Assembly (NCBI GenBank): GCA_016869215.1
Contig: VGEP01000003.1
Span: 124,001 to 188,000, forward strand
Source of the DNA: Alphaproteobacteria bacterium
Lineage (GTDB): Bacteria > Pseudomonadota > Alphaproteobacteria > Rhizobiales > Xanthobacteraceae
Direction of reading: 5' to 3'
Length of the DNA: 64,000 nt
Shown in pieces: positions 49,285 through 58,794 of the stretch. Both the position numbers and the translations under genes were made by a program. How positions within the stretch are numbered: the first letter of the stretch is position 1; each line of letters starts with the position of its first letter. The notes below the pieces were generated by a model that was not told the origin of the DNA, did no database searches, and saw nothing but the letters and a program-made list of their open reading frames with translations.

Positions 49285-50226
49285 ATGAAGACATTCGCCC
49301 TCATCGGTGCCGCAGGGTATATCGCCCCGCGCCACATGCGCGCCATCAAGGACATCGGGGGCGACATCAAGCTCGCGCTCGATCCCAACGACTCCGTCGG
49401 CGTCATCGACCGCTATTTCCCGAACGCGCGCTTCTTCGTCGAGTTCGAGCGCTTCGATCGCCAGATCGACAAGATGCGCCGCGCCGGGGAAGCCATCGAC
49501 TTCATCTCGATCTGCTCGCCCAACTACCTGCACGACGCCCATGTCCGGTTCGCGCTGCGATCGGATTCCGACGCGATCTGCGAGAAGCCGCTGGTGCTGA
49601 ACCCCTGGAACCTGGACGGCCTTGCCGAACTCGCCGAACGCACCGGGCGCAAGGTCAATACGATCCTGCAGCTTCGGCTGCATCCGGCGATCCGGGCACT
49701 GCGCGAGCAGGTCGCACAAGGTCAGAACCGCAAATACGACGTCGATCTCACCTACATCACGTCGCGCGGGCCCTGGTATCACGTGTCCTGGAAGGGCGAC
49801 GACGGCAAGGCCGGCGGCATCGCCACGAACATTGGCGTGCATTTCTTCGACATGCTGGTCGATGTGTTCGGCCCGGCGGAAACGAACCTGCTGCACTTGC
49901 GCACGGCGTCGCGCGCGGCGGGCTATCTGGAACTGCAGCGCGCCCGTGTGCGCTGGTTCCTATCCATCGACGCCGCAGACCTGCCGCAGGCCGCGGGCAA
50001 GGACCAGACCACATGGCGCTCGATCACTGTCGACGGTGCCGAGATCGAGTTTTCCGGCGGATTCACCGACCTGCATACGGAGAGCTACCGCAAAATCCTG
50101 GACGGGCGCGGCTACGGCATCGATGCGGTCCGGCCTTCGATCGAGATCGTGTCGGCACAGCGTAAGCAGCCCGTCAATTTCAATCGCGGAGAGCGGCATC
50201 CGATGGCGCGTGCAGACATGACATGA
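49285..50226 (+). CDS. Gfo/Idh/MocA oxidoreductase, WbpB/WlbA-like
   Basis: This 313-residue protein starts MKTFALIGAAGYIAPRHMRA, an NAD-binding GxGxxx-type motif variant. ISICSPNYLHDAHVRFAL, ICEKPLVLNPWNLDGL with the conserved EKP Lys, and GGIATNIGVHFFDMLVDVFG match WlbA/WbpB, which oxidises C3 of UDP-N-acetylglucosaminuronic acid. The next gene is a WbpD-like acetyltransferase, so the pair points to a 2,3-diacetamido-2,3-dideoxy-uronic acid. A WbpE-type aminotransferase and WbpA dehydrogenase were not seen in the window. It is the first gene of a plus-strand group of three and diverges from the MarR-type gene. Confidence 0.85.
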   Translation: MKTFALIGAAGYIAPRHMRAIKDIGGDIKLALDPNDSVGVIDRYFPNARFFVEFERFDRQIDKMRRAGEAIDFISICSPNYLHDAHVRFALRSDSDAICEKPLVLNPWNLDGLAELAERTGRKVNTILQLRLHPAIRALREQVAQGQNRKYDVDLTYITSRGPWYHVSWKGDDGKAGGIATNIGVHFFDMLVDVFGPAETNLLHLRTASRAAGYLELQRARVRWFLSIDAADLPQAAGKDQTTWRSITVDGAEIEFSGGFTDLHTESYRKILDGRGYGIDAVRPSIEIVSAQRKQPVNFNRGERHPMARADMT

Positions 50227-50311
50227 GACGGGATCGATGGCACGCCGATCCATGGCCGGCACAGGATCGTAGTGCCCGCGGCGTCGCGACCCTGCGGCGG
50301 GTGCGGGCGAG

Positions 50312-50917
50312 ATGAGAGAACCGATGAGTTCGCTCCGCAACGACCCGCGCTTTCCCGACGCCACGATTCACGAAAGCGCCTATGTCGACGAGAACGTGAC
50401 CATCGGACCGGGAAGCCGGATCTGGCATTTCTGCCATGTGCTCCCCGGAACGACGCTCGGGCGCAACGTCGTCCTGGGCCAGAACGTCATGGCCGGCCCG
50501 AACGTCGCAATCGGCGACGGCTGCAAGCTCCAAAACAACGTGACGGTCTACGAAGGCGTCACGCTCGAACCGGACGTCTTTTGCGGTCCAAGTTGCGTTT
50601 TCACCAATGTCTTCAATCCGCGGGCGGCGATCAGCCGGATGTCGGAATTGCGCAAGACGCTGGTCCGGCGGGGCGCAACCATCGGCGCCAACGCCACGGT
50701 CGTTTGCGGCGTCACGATCGGCGAATATGCGTTCGTGGCCGCGGGCGCCACGGTGACGCGCGACGTTCCGGCTTATGCCATGATGATGGGCGTGCCGGCG
50801 CGCCGCGTCGGCTGGGTCAGCCGGTCGGGTGAGAAGCTCGGCGGCGATCTCGTTTGTCCCCGAACCGGCGAACGGTACCGCGAGGTGGCGGCCGATCGGC
50901 TGGAACTGGCGACCTGA
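50312..50917 (+). CDS. WbpD/WlbB-type UDP-sugar 3-N-acetyltransferase
   Basis: This protein (201 residues from ATG 50312, or 197 from ATG 50324) is a left-handed beta-helix: [75 protein letters not shown] and [19 protein letters not shown] are its hexapeptide repeats, with [16 protein letters not shown] closing. These match WbpD, which acetylates the 3-amino group of UDP-2-acetamido-3-amino-2,3-dideoxy-glucuronate. Conserved His near the HFCH motif is the likely base. It follows the WbpB-like gene by 85 bases and precedes kdsD by 17. Confidence 0.85.
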   Translation: MREPMSSLRNDPRFPDATIHESAYVDENVTIGPGSRIWHFCHVLPGTTLGRNVVLGQNVMAGPNVAIGDGCKLQNNVTVYEGVTLEPDVFCGPSCVFTNVFNPRAAISRMSELRKTLVRRGATIGANATVVCGVTIGEYAFVAAGATVTRDVPAYAMMMGVPARRVGWVSRSGEKLGGDLVCPRTGERYREVAADRLELAT

Positions 50918-50934
50918 GGAGCCCGTCTGGAACA

Positions 50935-51915
50935 ATGAACACCGCGAACGAAACCTCACCAGTTGCGTCGGCGCTGCGGACGCTGCGCTCCTACCAGGAT
51001 GGCGTCAACGCGCTCGCCGACCTGATGCGCGGGGAGCTGGCCGTGCCCTTCAAGGCGGCGACCGACCTGCTTCTCGCCAGCCCCGGCCGCTTGATCGTAA
51101 GCGGCATGGGCAAGTCCGGACATATCGGCCGCAAGATCGCAGCGACCTTCGCGTCGACCGGAAAGCCCGCCTATTTCGTTCACCCCAGCGAGGCAAGCCA
51201 CGGCGATCTCGGCATGATTGCGCCGCAGGACGCGATCCTCGCGCTGTCATGGTCGGGCGAAACCGCCGAGCTCGGCGACCTGATCGCCTACTCCAAACGA
51301 TTCCGCATCGCGCTGATATCCGTCACCTCGAACACCAACAGCACGCTGGCCAAGGCGTCCGATGTCGTGCTCGCCCTGCCGAAGGTCGTCGAGGCCTGCC
51401 CGCACAATCTCGCGCCGACGACCTCATCGATGCTGCAACTGGCCATCGGCGATGCGCTCGCGGTCGCGCTGCTGGAGGGCTGCGGTTTCAGCCCGGTGGA
51501 CTTCGGGAACCTTCATCCGGGCGGCAGGCTTGGTGCTGCGCTCAAATTCGTGCGTGACGTGATGCATCCACGCGCTGAAACGCCGATCATTGCGAAGGGC
51601 ACGGGGATGTCGGCCGCGATCGTGGAAATGTCTTCGAAGGGATTCGGCTGCGTCGGAATCGTCGACGCCGCCGGGGCGCTTGTCGGCATCGTCACCGACG
51701 GCGACCTGCGCCGGCATATGGACGCCAACCTGCTCGGCCGCACCGTCGACGACATCATGACCCGAAACCCGAAGACGATCCGCTCGGATGTACTCGCCAG
51801 CGAAGCCCTTCGCGTGCTGAACACGTCGAAGGTCGGCGCGCTGATCGTAGTGGACGCGGACAAGCCGATCGGGATCATCCGGCTGCACGACATCCTGCGC
51901 GCCGGTATCGCTTGA
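50935..51915 (+). CDS. kdsD: Arabinose-5-phosphate isomerase (KdsD/KpsF family)
   Basis: This 326-residue protein has a SIS domain (LIVSGMGKSGHIGRKIAATFASTG, VHPSEASHGDLGMI, ALSWSGETAELGDLI) then two CBS motifs (GCVGIVDAAGALVGIVTDGD and ALIVVDADKPIGIIRLHD). The order SIS-CBS-CBS is the standard for enzymes that isomerise ribulose 5-phosphate to arabinose 5-phosphate, the precursor of Kdo. GHIGRK and the PTTSS region carry the active-site residues. GAGGAG-like sequence lies upstream of ATG 50935. In this locus it may serve Kdo of capsule or LPS core. Confidence 0.9.
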   Translation: MNTANETSPVASALRTLRSYQDGVNALADLMRGELAVPFKAATDLLLASPGRLIVSGMGKSGHIGRKIAATFASTGKPAYFVHPSEASHGDLGMIAPQDAILALSWSGETAELGDLIAYSKRFRIALISVTSNTNSTLAKASDVVLALPKVVEACPHNLAPTTSSMLQLAIGDALAVALLEGCGFSPVDFGNLHPGGRLGAALKFVRDVMHPRAETPIIAKGTGMSAAIVEMSSKGFGCVGIVDAAGALVGIVTDGDLRRHMDANLLGRTVDDIMTRNPKTIRSDVLASEALRVLNTSKVGALIVVDADKPIGIIRLHDILRAGIA

Positions 51916-51972
51916 AGACGCATCCGGCTCGCCTGTATTCGCACGCGCAGTTGGCTTGCGGATGACCCGAAA

Positions 51973-53217
51973 TCAGCTGTCGAAGGAAAATCCCCTGCGC
52001 ACCATCCAGCGCAGCCAAACGCCGCTGAACAGCGACGTCACGATGGAGGCCAGCACGAGCGTTACGAAGAAGCTCTCCGTTATGATGTTGAAGGCCAGCG
52101 CGAGCGAAGCCAGGACGATCCCCGGTCCGCCACGGGTGTTCATCGCGACTCCATAGTTCACCGCTGTGAGAACGGGCTTTCCGATCAGGGCCAGCGTCAG
52201 CGCGACCGCCAGGAACTTCAAGGCCGACGAAATCAGGATAAAGATCGCGGCCATGGTCCAATCGAGCTGATTGGGCAGATCGATCATCAGTCCGACAATC
52301 GCGAAATAAATCGGCACGAAGAACCAAAGCGCCACGTCGGAAATGCGCTGCTTGACCTCGGCAAGTTTGTCGTGCGGCAGCGCCCCGATCACGACCCCGG
52401 CCATCAACGCACCGAACACGACGTTGATTTGCAGCAGGCTCGCAGCCGCCGTCAGCGCAAAGCATACCAGCAGGACGTAGCCGACCAGCGGCGCCGTCTC
52501 CATCCGCAGCGGCAACCGGCGCCCCAGCCATTTCAGCAACGCGGGGCCGAGCGCGAGCGAGATAGCAATGAAGAGCAGCGTCGTAACCGCCACGGTCACG
52601 ATTTTCGTGCCGTCCACCGTCGGCGCGGCGTTCAATCCGGTCGCAATGGCCAGCAGCGTCCACAGAACGAGATCCTGGATCGTGGCCGTGGCGAGGATGA
52701 CTTTCGCAAAGCGCGTCTGGATGAGTTTCAGGTCGATGAATATCCGCGAAATCACGGGGATCGACGTCACGGCGGTTCCGATCGCCAGCACCAGGTAAAA
52801 CGAGGTCTTATTGGCCCCCTGGTGCATCATTGTCGCGGCGTCGATCAGCGCGACGATCAGGAGGCTTCCAATCAGCGGGAATACGAGGCTCGCCGCCAGG
52901 ATGGCGCCGACCAGCATACGATCCTCGCGCGACAATTCGCGCTGGACGCGGAACCCGGCGACGAACATCAGAAGGATCAGACCGATCCAGTAGAACGCCG
53001 CCAGCAACGCCTGCTGCGTCGGAAATGCCCGGAACAACCACGCGTGCAATTCCGGATAGACGTAGCCCAGCACGGTCGGCCCAAGCAGCAGCCCGCCGAC
53101 GATCTCACCGATCACCAGCGGCATGGCCAGGCGCTCGAACAATCGGCCAAAGAAGAGCGCCACGACCAGCAGGCTGACCAGCGCCACAAGCAACCGGCCG
53201 AGTTCGACGTCGGTCAA
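51973..53217 (-). CDS. CPA2-family cation:proton antiporter
   Basis: This 414-residue membrane protein has about 11-13 hydrophobic segments with VIGEIVGGLLLGPTVLGYV near the start (family CPA2 motif), a central SLVFPLIG region, TAVTSIPVISRIFIDL and LATATIQDLVLWTLL (the discontinuous-helix and ion-binding Asp). It begins at TTG 53217, chosen because AGGGGAA lies seven bases before it and TTGA overlaps the stop of the O-antigen ligase. No C-terminal RCK domain is present. It probably exchanges Na+ or K+ for protons. Placement beside a ligase in a glycan locus may be incidental. Confidence 0.85.
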   Translation of the reverse strand: MTDVELGRLLVALVSLLVVALFFGRLFERLAMPLVIGEIVGGLLLGPTVLGYVYPELHAWLFRAFPTQQALLAAFYWIGLILLMFVAGFRVQRELSREDRMLVGAILAASLVFPLIGSLLIVALIDAATMMHQGANKTSFYLVLAIGTAVTSIPVISRIFIDLKLIQTRFAKVILATATIQDLVLWTLLAIATGLNAAPTVDGTKIVTVAVTTLLFIAISLALGPALLKWLGRRLPLRMETAPLVGYVLLVCFALTAAASLLQINVVFGALMAGVVIGALPHDKLAEVKQRISDVALWFFVPIYFAIVGLMIDLPNQLDWTMAAIFILISSALKFLAVALTLALIGKPVLTAVNYGVAMNTRGGPGIVLASLALAFNIITESFFVTLVLASIVTSLFSGVWLRWMVRRGFSFDS

Positions 53218-54488
53218 AGTCTGGTTCCCCTCATGAGATCGGCGGTGCCGCGCAACACCACGCCCCCTGCCACGCCGACGCCGATCACATAGCCCCAGCC
53301 GTGGGTGAAATCGAACAGGTGCGAATTGAAAAGCGAGCCGATGAAATTCTGACTGACCACGAGCAGCCCGGCCCAGGCCGCGAGACTCGAACCGATGAAC
53401 AGCCGCAAATGCGCGATCCAAAGCGCAAACAGCACAGCCACGCCGAGCAGGCCCAGTTGAAGGGCCACTGCCAACATCTGGTTATGAGGATTGGCGGACA
53501 CCATCCCCGCCATGCCGCTGTGGCCTTCGGCGCGGACGCGGAACTGCTCGCGAATCGAGCCGGTTCCGTGGCCGATCAGCGGTGCGTCCTGGACGATCCC
53601 GACAGACTTGCGCCAGAATTCGAGGCGCTCCCCAGCGCGCGTGCCATCGGCTTCAGGTTTGAACTCCCGAACTTCGGTCACGATACTACTGACGTTGTTC
53701 CGGACGTAAGGATCCGCGGACCACACCAGGGCTGTCGCAGCTGCGCCGGCGATCAACAGACCCGTCGCCCATCGCAGGCGCAATTGCGTGAACGCAAACA
53801 AGACAAACAGAAACGGCAGTGCGACCAGCGCCGTCCGGCTCGTCGTCACGATCAGAACATTCAACAAGAAAACGATGGAGAGGACGATGAGCAAGACTGC
53901 ACGCGCGCCTCGGGTCGGCCAGTCGCGTACCGCAAGGGCCGCCAGCAAGAACGCGGCGAACGTCAGCTCGGCGCTCTGCGCAATGTAGTCTTTGACGGGG
54001 ACTGCCGCGATCCCGCTGCCATCGCGCCTGAACCCCAGTTGGGCCATCAGGCCCCACGACACCGCGGCCAGCGCAGTGCATGACGCGAGGAAACCGACAA
54101 GCACCCAATGGCCGCGTTCCGAACGCTCAAAATGCGCGATCAGCAGCGGAATGAAGAGAAATTTGTGAAAGGAACTCAATCCGTTGAGCCGCTCGTCGAA
54201 CGGAATGCCCGTGGCCCACAGCACCCCGGCCAGTCCAAGCGCCCAGAACACAACCGGCAGACCGCCAGCGGGAGTGAGCAACACCCGTCGCACCGCCGCC
54301 GGCTCCAGAGTCGGCAGGACCGCAATCAACCATGCCGCCGCAAGAATTCCGGTCGCGGATGTGGACCAGGGCAGCGACACCGCCAGTGCTGCCGCAAGGC
54401 CGTCGGCGGCCAGAATTAAGCGGAGGCGAAGCGGCGAATCGCCGTGCAGCGTCTTGAACACCGCAAACCTTCGCTCGACCTCTGTCAT
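53214..54488 (-). CDS. O-antigen ligase (WaaL-like) membrane protein
   Basis: This 424-residue protein shows about ten to twelve membrane segments and a large periplasmic loop around residues 270-340 that holds RLEFWRKSVGIVQDAPLIGHGTGSIREQF and ANPHNQMLAVALQLG. The HGTGSI and PHNQ motifs are typical of O-antigen ligases and Wzy-like polymerases. It probably joins the assembled glycan to lipid A core or polymerises it. ATG 54488 is divergent from the asparagine synthase gene (54666). Its stop overlaps the TTG start of the antiporter gene, so both are one transcript. Confidence 0.85.
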   Translation of the reverse strand: MTEVERRFAVFKTLHGDSPLRLRLILAADGLAAALAVSLPWSTSATGILAAAWLIAVLPTLEPAAVRRVLLTPAGGLPVVFWALGLAGVLWATGIPFDERLNGLSSFHKFLFIPLLIAHFERSERGHWVLVGFLASCTALAAVSWGLMAQLGFRRDGSGIAAVPVKDYIAQSAELTFAAFLLAALAVRDWPTRGARAVLLIVLSIVFLLNVLIVTTSRTALVALPFLFVLFAFTQLRLRWATGLLIAGAAATALVWSADPYVRNNVSSIVTEVREFKPEADGTRAGERLEFWRKSVGIVQDAPLIGHGTGSIREQFRVRAEGHSGMAGMVSANPHNQMLAVALQLGLLGVAVLFALWIAHLRLFIGSSLAAWAGLLVVSQNFIGSLFNSHLFDFTHGWGYVIGVGVAGGVVLRGTADLMRGTRL

Positions 54489-54665
54489 GGCGGCGGCACT
54501 ATAGTGGCGCGGCCTGCGAAATCATACAGCCATCGCCGGCCGGTTCGCGCACGGACGTTTGGTCCGCATCGTTCGCGGTGATATCGTTCCGCCATGCATG
54601 CACATGCCAAGGCCGGACGACTCGCCGCCACGCGCCCGCCCATGCCGGCGTGCCGGGCCTGAACC

Positions 54666-56606
54666 ATGTGCGGCATTGCCGGCCTCATGGCGCTTGAATC
54701 GCGGGCGCGGGACGGCGATCCCGCCTCGACTGCGCAGCGCATGGCTGCGGCCATCGCGCACCGCGGTCCCGACGGCGACGGCGCCTGGGGCGACGCCGAG
54801 GCCGGCATCGGCTTCGGTCACCGGCGGCTCGCCATTATCGATCTGACGCCGAGCGGCGCGCAGCCGATGCAGTCGGCAGACGGCCGCTACGTCATCGCCT
54901 ACAACGGCGAGGTCTACAATTTCCTTGAACTGCGCCACGAACTGAAAGCGCTCGGCCACACCTTCCGGGGCACGTCCGACACCGAAGTCATGCTCGCGGC
55001 CTGCGTCCAGTGGGGACCGGAGGCGGCGGTGTCGCGTTTCGTCGGCATGTTCGCCATCGCGCTGTTCGACCGCGGGACACGCACGCTCCGGCTCATCCGC
55101 GACCGGCTTGGCGTCAAGCCGCTGTACTGGACTGTCATGGACGGCACACTGCTGTTCGGCTCGGAACTGCGCGCACTGATGAGTCATCCGGCGTTCCGCC
55201 GCGACGTCGACCGCGAGGCGGTCGCGGCCGTGGTGCGCTACAGCTACGTGCCCGCGCCGGCGACAATCTTTCGCGGCGTGTTCAAGCTGCCGGCGGGCTC
55301 GGTCCTGACGGTGCGTCCCGGCTGCGAGCCATCGATCGCCAGTTATTGGCGGCTGCCGGAGATCGCGGCACGTGAGGGTCTACGGATCGCCCCGGCCGAG
55401 GCGCTGGACCGCCTCGACGCATTGATTCGCGACGCCGTGCGGTTGCGCATGATCTCCGACGTGCCGATCGGCGCGTTCCTGTCCGGCGGGACGGATTCGT
55501 CGGCGGTCGTCGCCCTGATGCAGTCGGTCAGCAGCCGCCCAGTGAGAACCTTTACCGTCGGCTTCCAGGACGAAGCCTACGACGAGGCCAAGTTCGCACG
55601 CAACGTCGCGCGCCACCTCGCCACCAACCACACCGAAGTCACGCTCGGACCGAAAGCCGTGCTCGATCTCGTCGCCGATATCGCCAATTGGTTCGACGAG
55701 CCGTTCGCTGACTCGTCGCAACTGCCGACCTATCTCGTCGCCAGCACGACGCGCCGCCACGTGACCGTGTCGCTGTCCGGCGATGGCGGCGACGAGTTGT
55801 TCGGCGGCTATCCGAAGTACGCCATGCTGGAAAGCCTGTGGCGCCGCGCGGGATTCGTACCGCATTCGCTGCGTGCTACACTTGGCAAGCTGCTCGGAGC
55901 TCTGCCCGAGCGCGTGCTTCGGGCCGTCGCCGCCGCCTCACTAGAAACCGGACGCGCCGAACGCATCGGCGAAAAGGCGCGCCGGCTTGGCGAGGCGCTC
56001 GCCGCAGCAAGCCCCGACGCGGCGGCGCTGGCCGTCGCCACGGTCGGACTCGATCCGCGCGGCATCGTCCGCGGCGTTGGAGCGGCAACCGCGCCCGATC
56101 CGGCGCCCGACCTCGACGGCCATGTGAGCGACCTCAAGCTGCGAATGCAAATTCGCGACATGATGACCTATCTACCCGACGACATTCTGACCAAGGTCGA
56201 CCGCTGCTCGATGGCGGTTGCGCTCGAAGCGCGCGAGCCGCTGCTCGACCATCGGCTGGTCGAGTTCGTGCTGTCGCTGCCAGCGGATATCCGGCGCGGC
56301 GACGGCCGGCCCAAGGCACTGCTGCGGCAGGTGCTGGATCGCTACGTGCCGCGCGCCATGACTGACCGGCCCAAGCGCGGCTTCTCGGTGCCGCTCGGCG
56401 AATGGCTGAAGGGCCCGCTGCGCGGCTGGGCGGGCGATCTCCTGGCTCCCGAGGCGATGAAGCGAGAGAATCTGTTCGATGCGCAGCGCGTGCAGTCGCT
56501 GTGGCAGCGCCACCTGTCCGGCACCGAGAACAACGCCACCGGGCTATGGAACATCCTCATGGTCCGCGCCTGGACCGAGCGCTGGCAGACCGGTGGTCTT
56601 CAGTAA
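54666..56606 (+). CDS. asnB: Asparagine synthase, glutamine-hydrolysing
   Basis: This 646-residue enzyme begins MCGIAGLMALE, so Cys2 is in place for glutaminase activity. IAHRGPDGDGAW, RLAIIDL, YNGEVYN and GFGHRRL define the N-terminal domain, and GAFLSGGTDSSAVVALMQ with VTVSLSGDGGDELFGGY the C-terminal ATP pyrophosphatase domain. It makes asparagine from aspartate and glutamine, or a related amide on a glycan. Length is at the long end for AsnB. It begins 178 bases after the divergent ligase start and ends 78 bases before the tRNA. Contrast it with the cysteine-less paralogue at 8847. Confidence 0.9.
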   Translation: MCGIAGLMALESRARDGDPASTAQRMAAAIAHRGPDGDGAWGDAEAGIGFGHRRLAIIDLTPSGAQPMQSADGRYVIAYNGEVYNFLELRHELKALGHTFRGTSDTEVMLAACVQWGPEAAVSRFVGMFAIALFDRGTRTLRLIRDRLGVKPLYWTVMDGTLLFGSELRALMSHPAFRRDVDREAVAAVVRYSYVPAPATIFRGVFKLPAGSVLTVRPGCEPSIASYWRLPEIAAREGLRIAPAEALDRLDALIRDAVRLRMISDVPIGAFLSGGTDSSAVVALMQSVSSRPVRTFTVGFQDEAYDEAKFARNVARHLATNHTEVTLGPKAVLDLVADIANWFDEPFADSSQLPTYLVASTTRRHVTVSLSGDGGDELFGGYPKYAMLESLWRRAGFVPHSLRATLGKLLGALPERVLRAVAAASLETGRAERIGEKARRLGEALAAASPDAAALAVATVGLDPRGIVRGVGAATAPDPAPDLDGHVSDLKLRMQIRDMMTYLPDDILTKVDRCSMAVALEAREPLLDHRLVEFVLSLPADIRRGDGRPKALLRQVLDRYVPRAMTDRPKRGFSVPLGEWLKGPLRGWAGDLLAPEAMKRENLFDAQRVQSLWQRHLSGTENNATGLWNILMVRAWTERWQTGGLQ

Positions 56607-56684
56607 TGGCGGCAGCGCCCGGGCCCCGGACGGCGAACGGAATTCGCGACTTTTATTCGAAACAGAACTGGAATTGAGGGCGGC

Positions 56685-56759
56685 TGGCTGGGGCGCCAGG
56701 ATTCGAACCTGGGAATGGCGGAATCAAAATCCGCTGCCTTACCACTTGGCTACGCCCCA
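56685..56759 (-). tRNA. tRNA-Gln (TTG anticodon), CCA encoded
   Basis: On the minus strand the sequence runs from TGGGGCG (56759-56753) to the paired CGCCCCA (56695-56689), then G and an encoded CCA ending at 56685. The anticodon loop reads TTTTGAT, giving anticodon TTG for Gln; the T-arm GGTTCGAATCC and D-loop are normal. It separates the glycan locus from the metabolic genes, with its 3' end facing the glycan locus. Confidence 0.95.
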
Positions 56760-57007
56760 AATGCCGCCTGCGGCGCGCTCCGTATAGCGGCGCGCCCCGC
56801 GCTTCGCAACGAAGCCGCCGCAATGCCCTGCGACGGGCCGCGGCCGCAGCCAACCGAGCGGCGGGCCGCAAGCCCCAATGCCTTACCTCCCTCGCTCGCC
56901 GATGCGTGTTTCTGTGCGGCTCCTTCAAGTGACTTGAATTGACTGGCCGCCGCCGGGCATGCTTGTTGCGTACCCGCCTACCCCGCAATCCAAGCGAAAC
57001 CGCGCCC

Positions 57008-58690
57008 ATGCCCAAACTTTATGAAGCCCTCGCCGAAGCGTTTCTGGCAGAGGGGGTCGACACGCAGTTCGTCCTGATGGGCGACGGCAACATGCACTGG
57101 TCCACGGCCTTTTCCAAACTGCCGGGCGTGCATTCCTGCCACGTTAGGCATGAGCACTCCACGGTCGCCGCGGCGACGGCCTACAACGTCGCCACCAACA
57201 AGGTCGCCGTCGCTTCCGTCACCTGCGGCCCCGGCGTGACCCAGTTGATGACGGCGCTGCCGGCCGCGGTCCGCGCCCGCCTGCCGATGGTGGTGTTCGC
57301 GGGCGAATCGCCGATCAACGCGAAGTACTACAACCAGGCCATCGACCAGGCACCGCTGGTGACGGCGACCGGCGCGCGCTACATCGCCGCCCACAGCGTG
57401 CCGCGCATGATGGACTACGTGCGCGAGGCCTTCCACATCGCCAAGACCGAGCGGCAGCCGGTGGTGCTCGGCATCCCCTACGACCTGCAGAAGGTCGAGC
57501 ACATGGCGAACCAGCCCTACGAAACCTCGGAGATGTATCAGCCCAAGGCCGGGCGGATGCATCCCGATCCCGACCTCATCGCCGAAGCGGTCGAGAAGCT
57601 CGCCGCGGCCAAGCGGCCGATCGTGCTGGGCGGCCGCGGCGTGATGTATTCCGGCGCGCGCGAGGCGGTGATTGCGCTTGCCGACCGCTGCGGCGCGCTC
57701 CTCTCCAACACCCTGCCCGCGCGCGGCCTGTTCCACGACCACCCGTACGGGCTCGGCATCACCGGCAGCTATTTCACGTCGCTCGGCCGGGAGATCTACG
57801 AGACCGCGGACGTCGTGCTCGCGGTCGGCACCAGCCTGTCCTACTACGTCGGCGGCGGTCACTTCTGGCCCAAGGCCTACAAGATCCAGCTCGACGACGC
57901 CCCGCGCGGCCTGCGCGACGGCATGAAGGCCGCCGACCTCTACGTCAAAGCGGACGCGCGCGTCGGCGTCGAAGCGATCCTCGCTGGCATCGACAAGAAG
58001 CTCGGCGCAGGTAAGCCGACGGCGGCTACGATCCGCACGAAAGAACTGGCGCATCGCATCGCGACCGAGCCCGCGGACTCGATGGAGTTCGACGTCGCGC
58101 CCGGCGTGCTCGATCCGCGCAAGGCCATCGAGGCCATCGACGCGGTGGTGCCGAAGGACTGGGACATCGTCGTCGGCGGCGGCCATCAGGCCTATTTCAA
58201 CGCCCAGATGCGCGGCCGGCCCGCGGAGCGCTACACGACCGTGCGCGAGTTCGGCGCGGTCGGCAACGGGCTGTCCTACGCGCTCGGCGTCGCGGCCGCG
58301 CGCCGGCAGGGCCCGGGCGGCAAAGTCGTGTTGTTCGAAGGCGACGGCGGGCTCCTGTTCAACATCCAGGAGCTCGAGACCATCAAGCGCCAGGGCTATC
58401 GCATCCTGATCTGCGCGATGAACGACGGCGGCTACGGCTCGGAGTTCCACAAGCTGCGCGCCGACGGCCTCGACGACAGCCTGGCGATCTTCGGCCGGCC
58501 CGCGTTCGAGAACATCGCGCGCGGCTTCGGCCTGCGCGGCAACGAGGTGCGGGATGTGGCGGCGATCCCGAAGCTGTTCGCGGATTTCGAGAGTCAGGGC
58601 GAGACGGAAATTTGGAATATTCAGATTTCGGACAGGATTATCGCGCCGGTGATGCGCCAGACCGTCAAGCGCGGGCACGGGAATATGTGA
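57008..58690 (+). CDS. Thiamine-diphosphate-dependent enzyme, acetolactate-synthase-like
   Basis: This 560-residue protein starts MPKLYEALAEAFLAEGVDTQ. The N-terminal ThDP pyrimidine domain has VRHEHSTVAAATAYNVA, with the Glu activator, and CGPGVTQLMTALPAAV. The middle domain has IVLGGRGVMYSGAREAV. The C-terminal pyrophosphate domain has VLFEGDGGLLFNIQELETIKRQGYRILIC then AMNDGGYG, the GDG-N metal motif in ND form. It resembles acetolactate synthase-like ThDP enzymes without a regulatory subunit nearby; reaction could be a decarboxylation or carboligation. It stands alone, with a hairpin terminator after it, upstream of a Bug-type binding protein. Confidence 0.85.
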   Translation: MPKLYEALAEAFLAEGVDTQFVLMGDGNMHWSTAFSKLPGVHSCHVRHEHSTVAAATAYNVATNKVAVASVTCGPGVTQLMTALPAAVRARLPMVVFAGESPINAKYYNQAIDQAPLVTATGARYIAAHSVPRMMDYVREAFHIAKTERQPVVLGIPYDLQKVEHMANQPYETSEMYQPKAGRMHPDPDLIAEAVEKLAAAKRPIVLGGRGVMYSGAREAVIALADRCGALLSNTLPARGLFHDHPYGLGITGSYFTSLGREIYETADVVLAVGTSLSYYVGGGHFWPKAYKIQLDDAPRGLRDGMKAADLYVKADARVGVEAILAGIDKKLGAGKPTAATIRTKELAHRIATEPADSMEFDVAPGVLDPRKAIEAIDAVVPKDWDIVVGGGHQAYFNAQMRGRPAERYTTVREFGAVGNGLSYALGVAAARRQGPGGKVVLFEGDGGLLFNIQELETIKRQGYRILICAMNDGGYGSEFHKLRADGLDDSLAIFGRPAFENIARGFGLRGNEVRDVAAIPKLFADFESQGETEIWNIQISDRIIAPVMRQTVKRGHGNM

Positions 58691-58701
58691 GTGACTGAAG
58701 C

Positions 58702-58740
58702 CCGGGCACCACTGCTGAGTGGTAGCCCGGCCGGGCTTTA
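58702..58740 (+). terminator. Hairpin after the ThDP enzyme gene
   Basis: CCGGGCACCACT (58702-58713), a four-base GCTG loop and AGTGGT-A-GCCCGG (58718-58730) form a GC-rich stem of about 12 pairs with one bulged base. CCGGGCTTTAT follows, with a short T-rich end. It begins 12 bases after the stop and lies before the binding protein gene, so it is a probable intrinsic terminator. Confidence 0.5.
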
Positions 58741-58794
58741 TCCTCGGATCGTCCAGCGCTACCGTATGTCAAACGACGTACGGGAGGTTGGACC

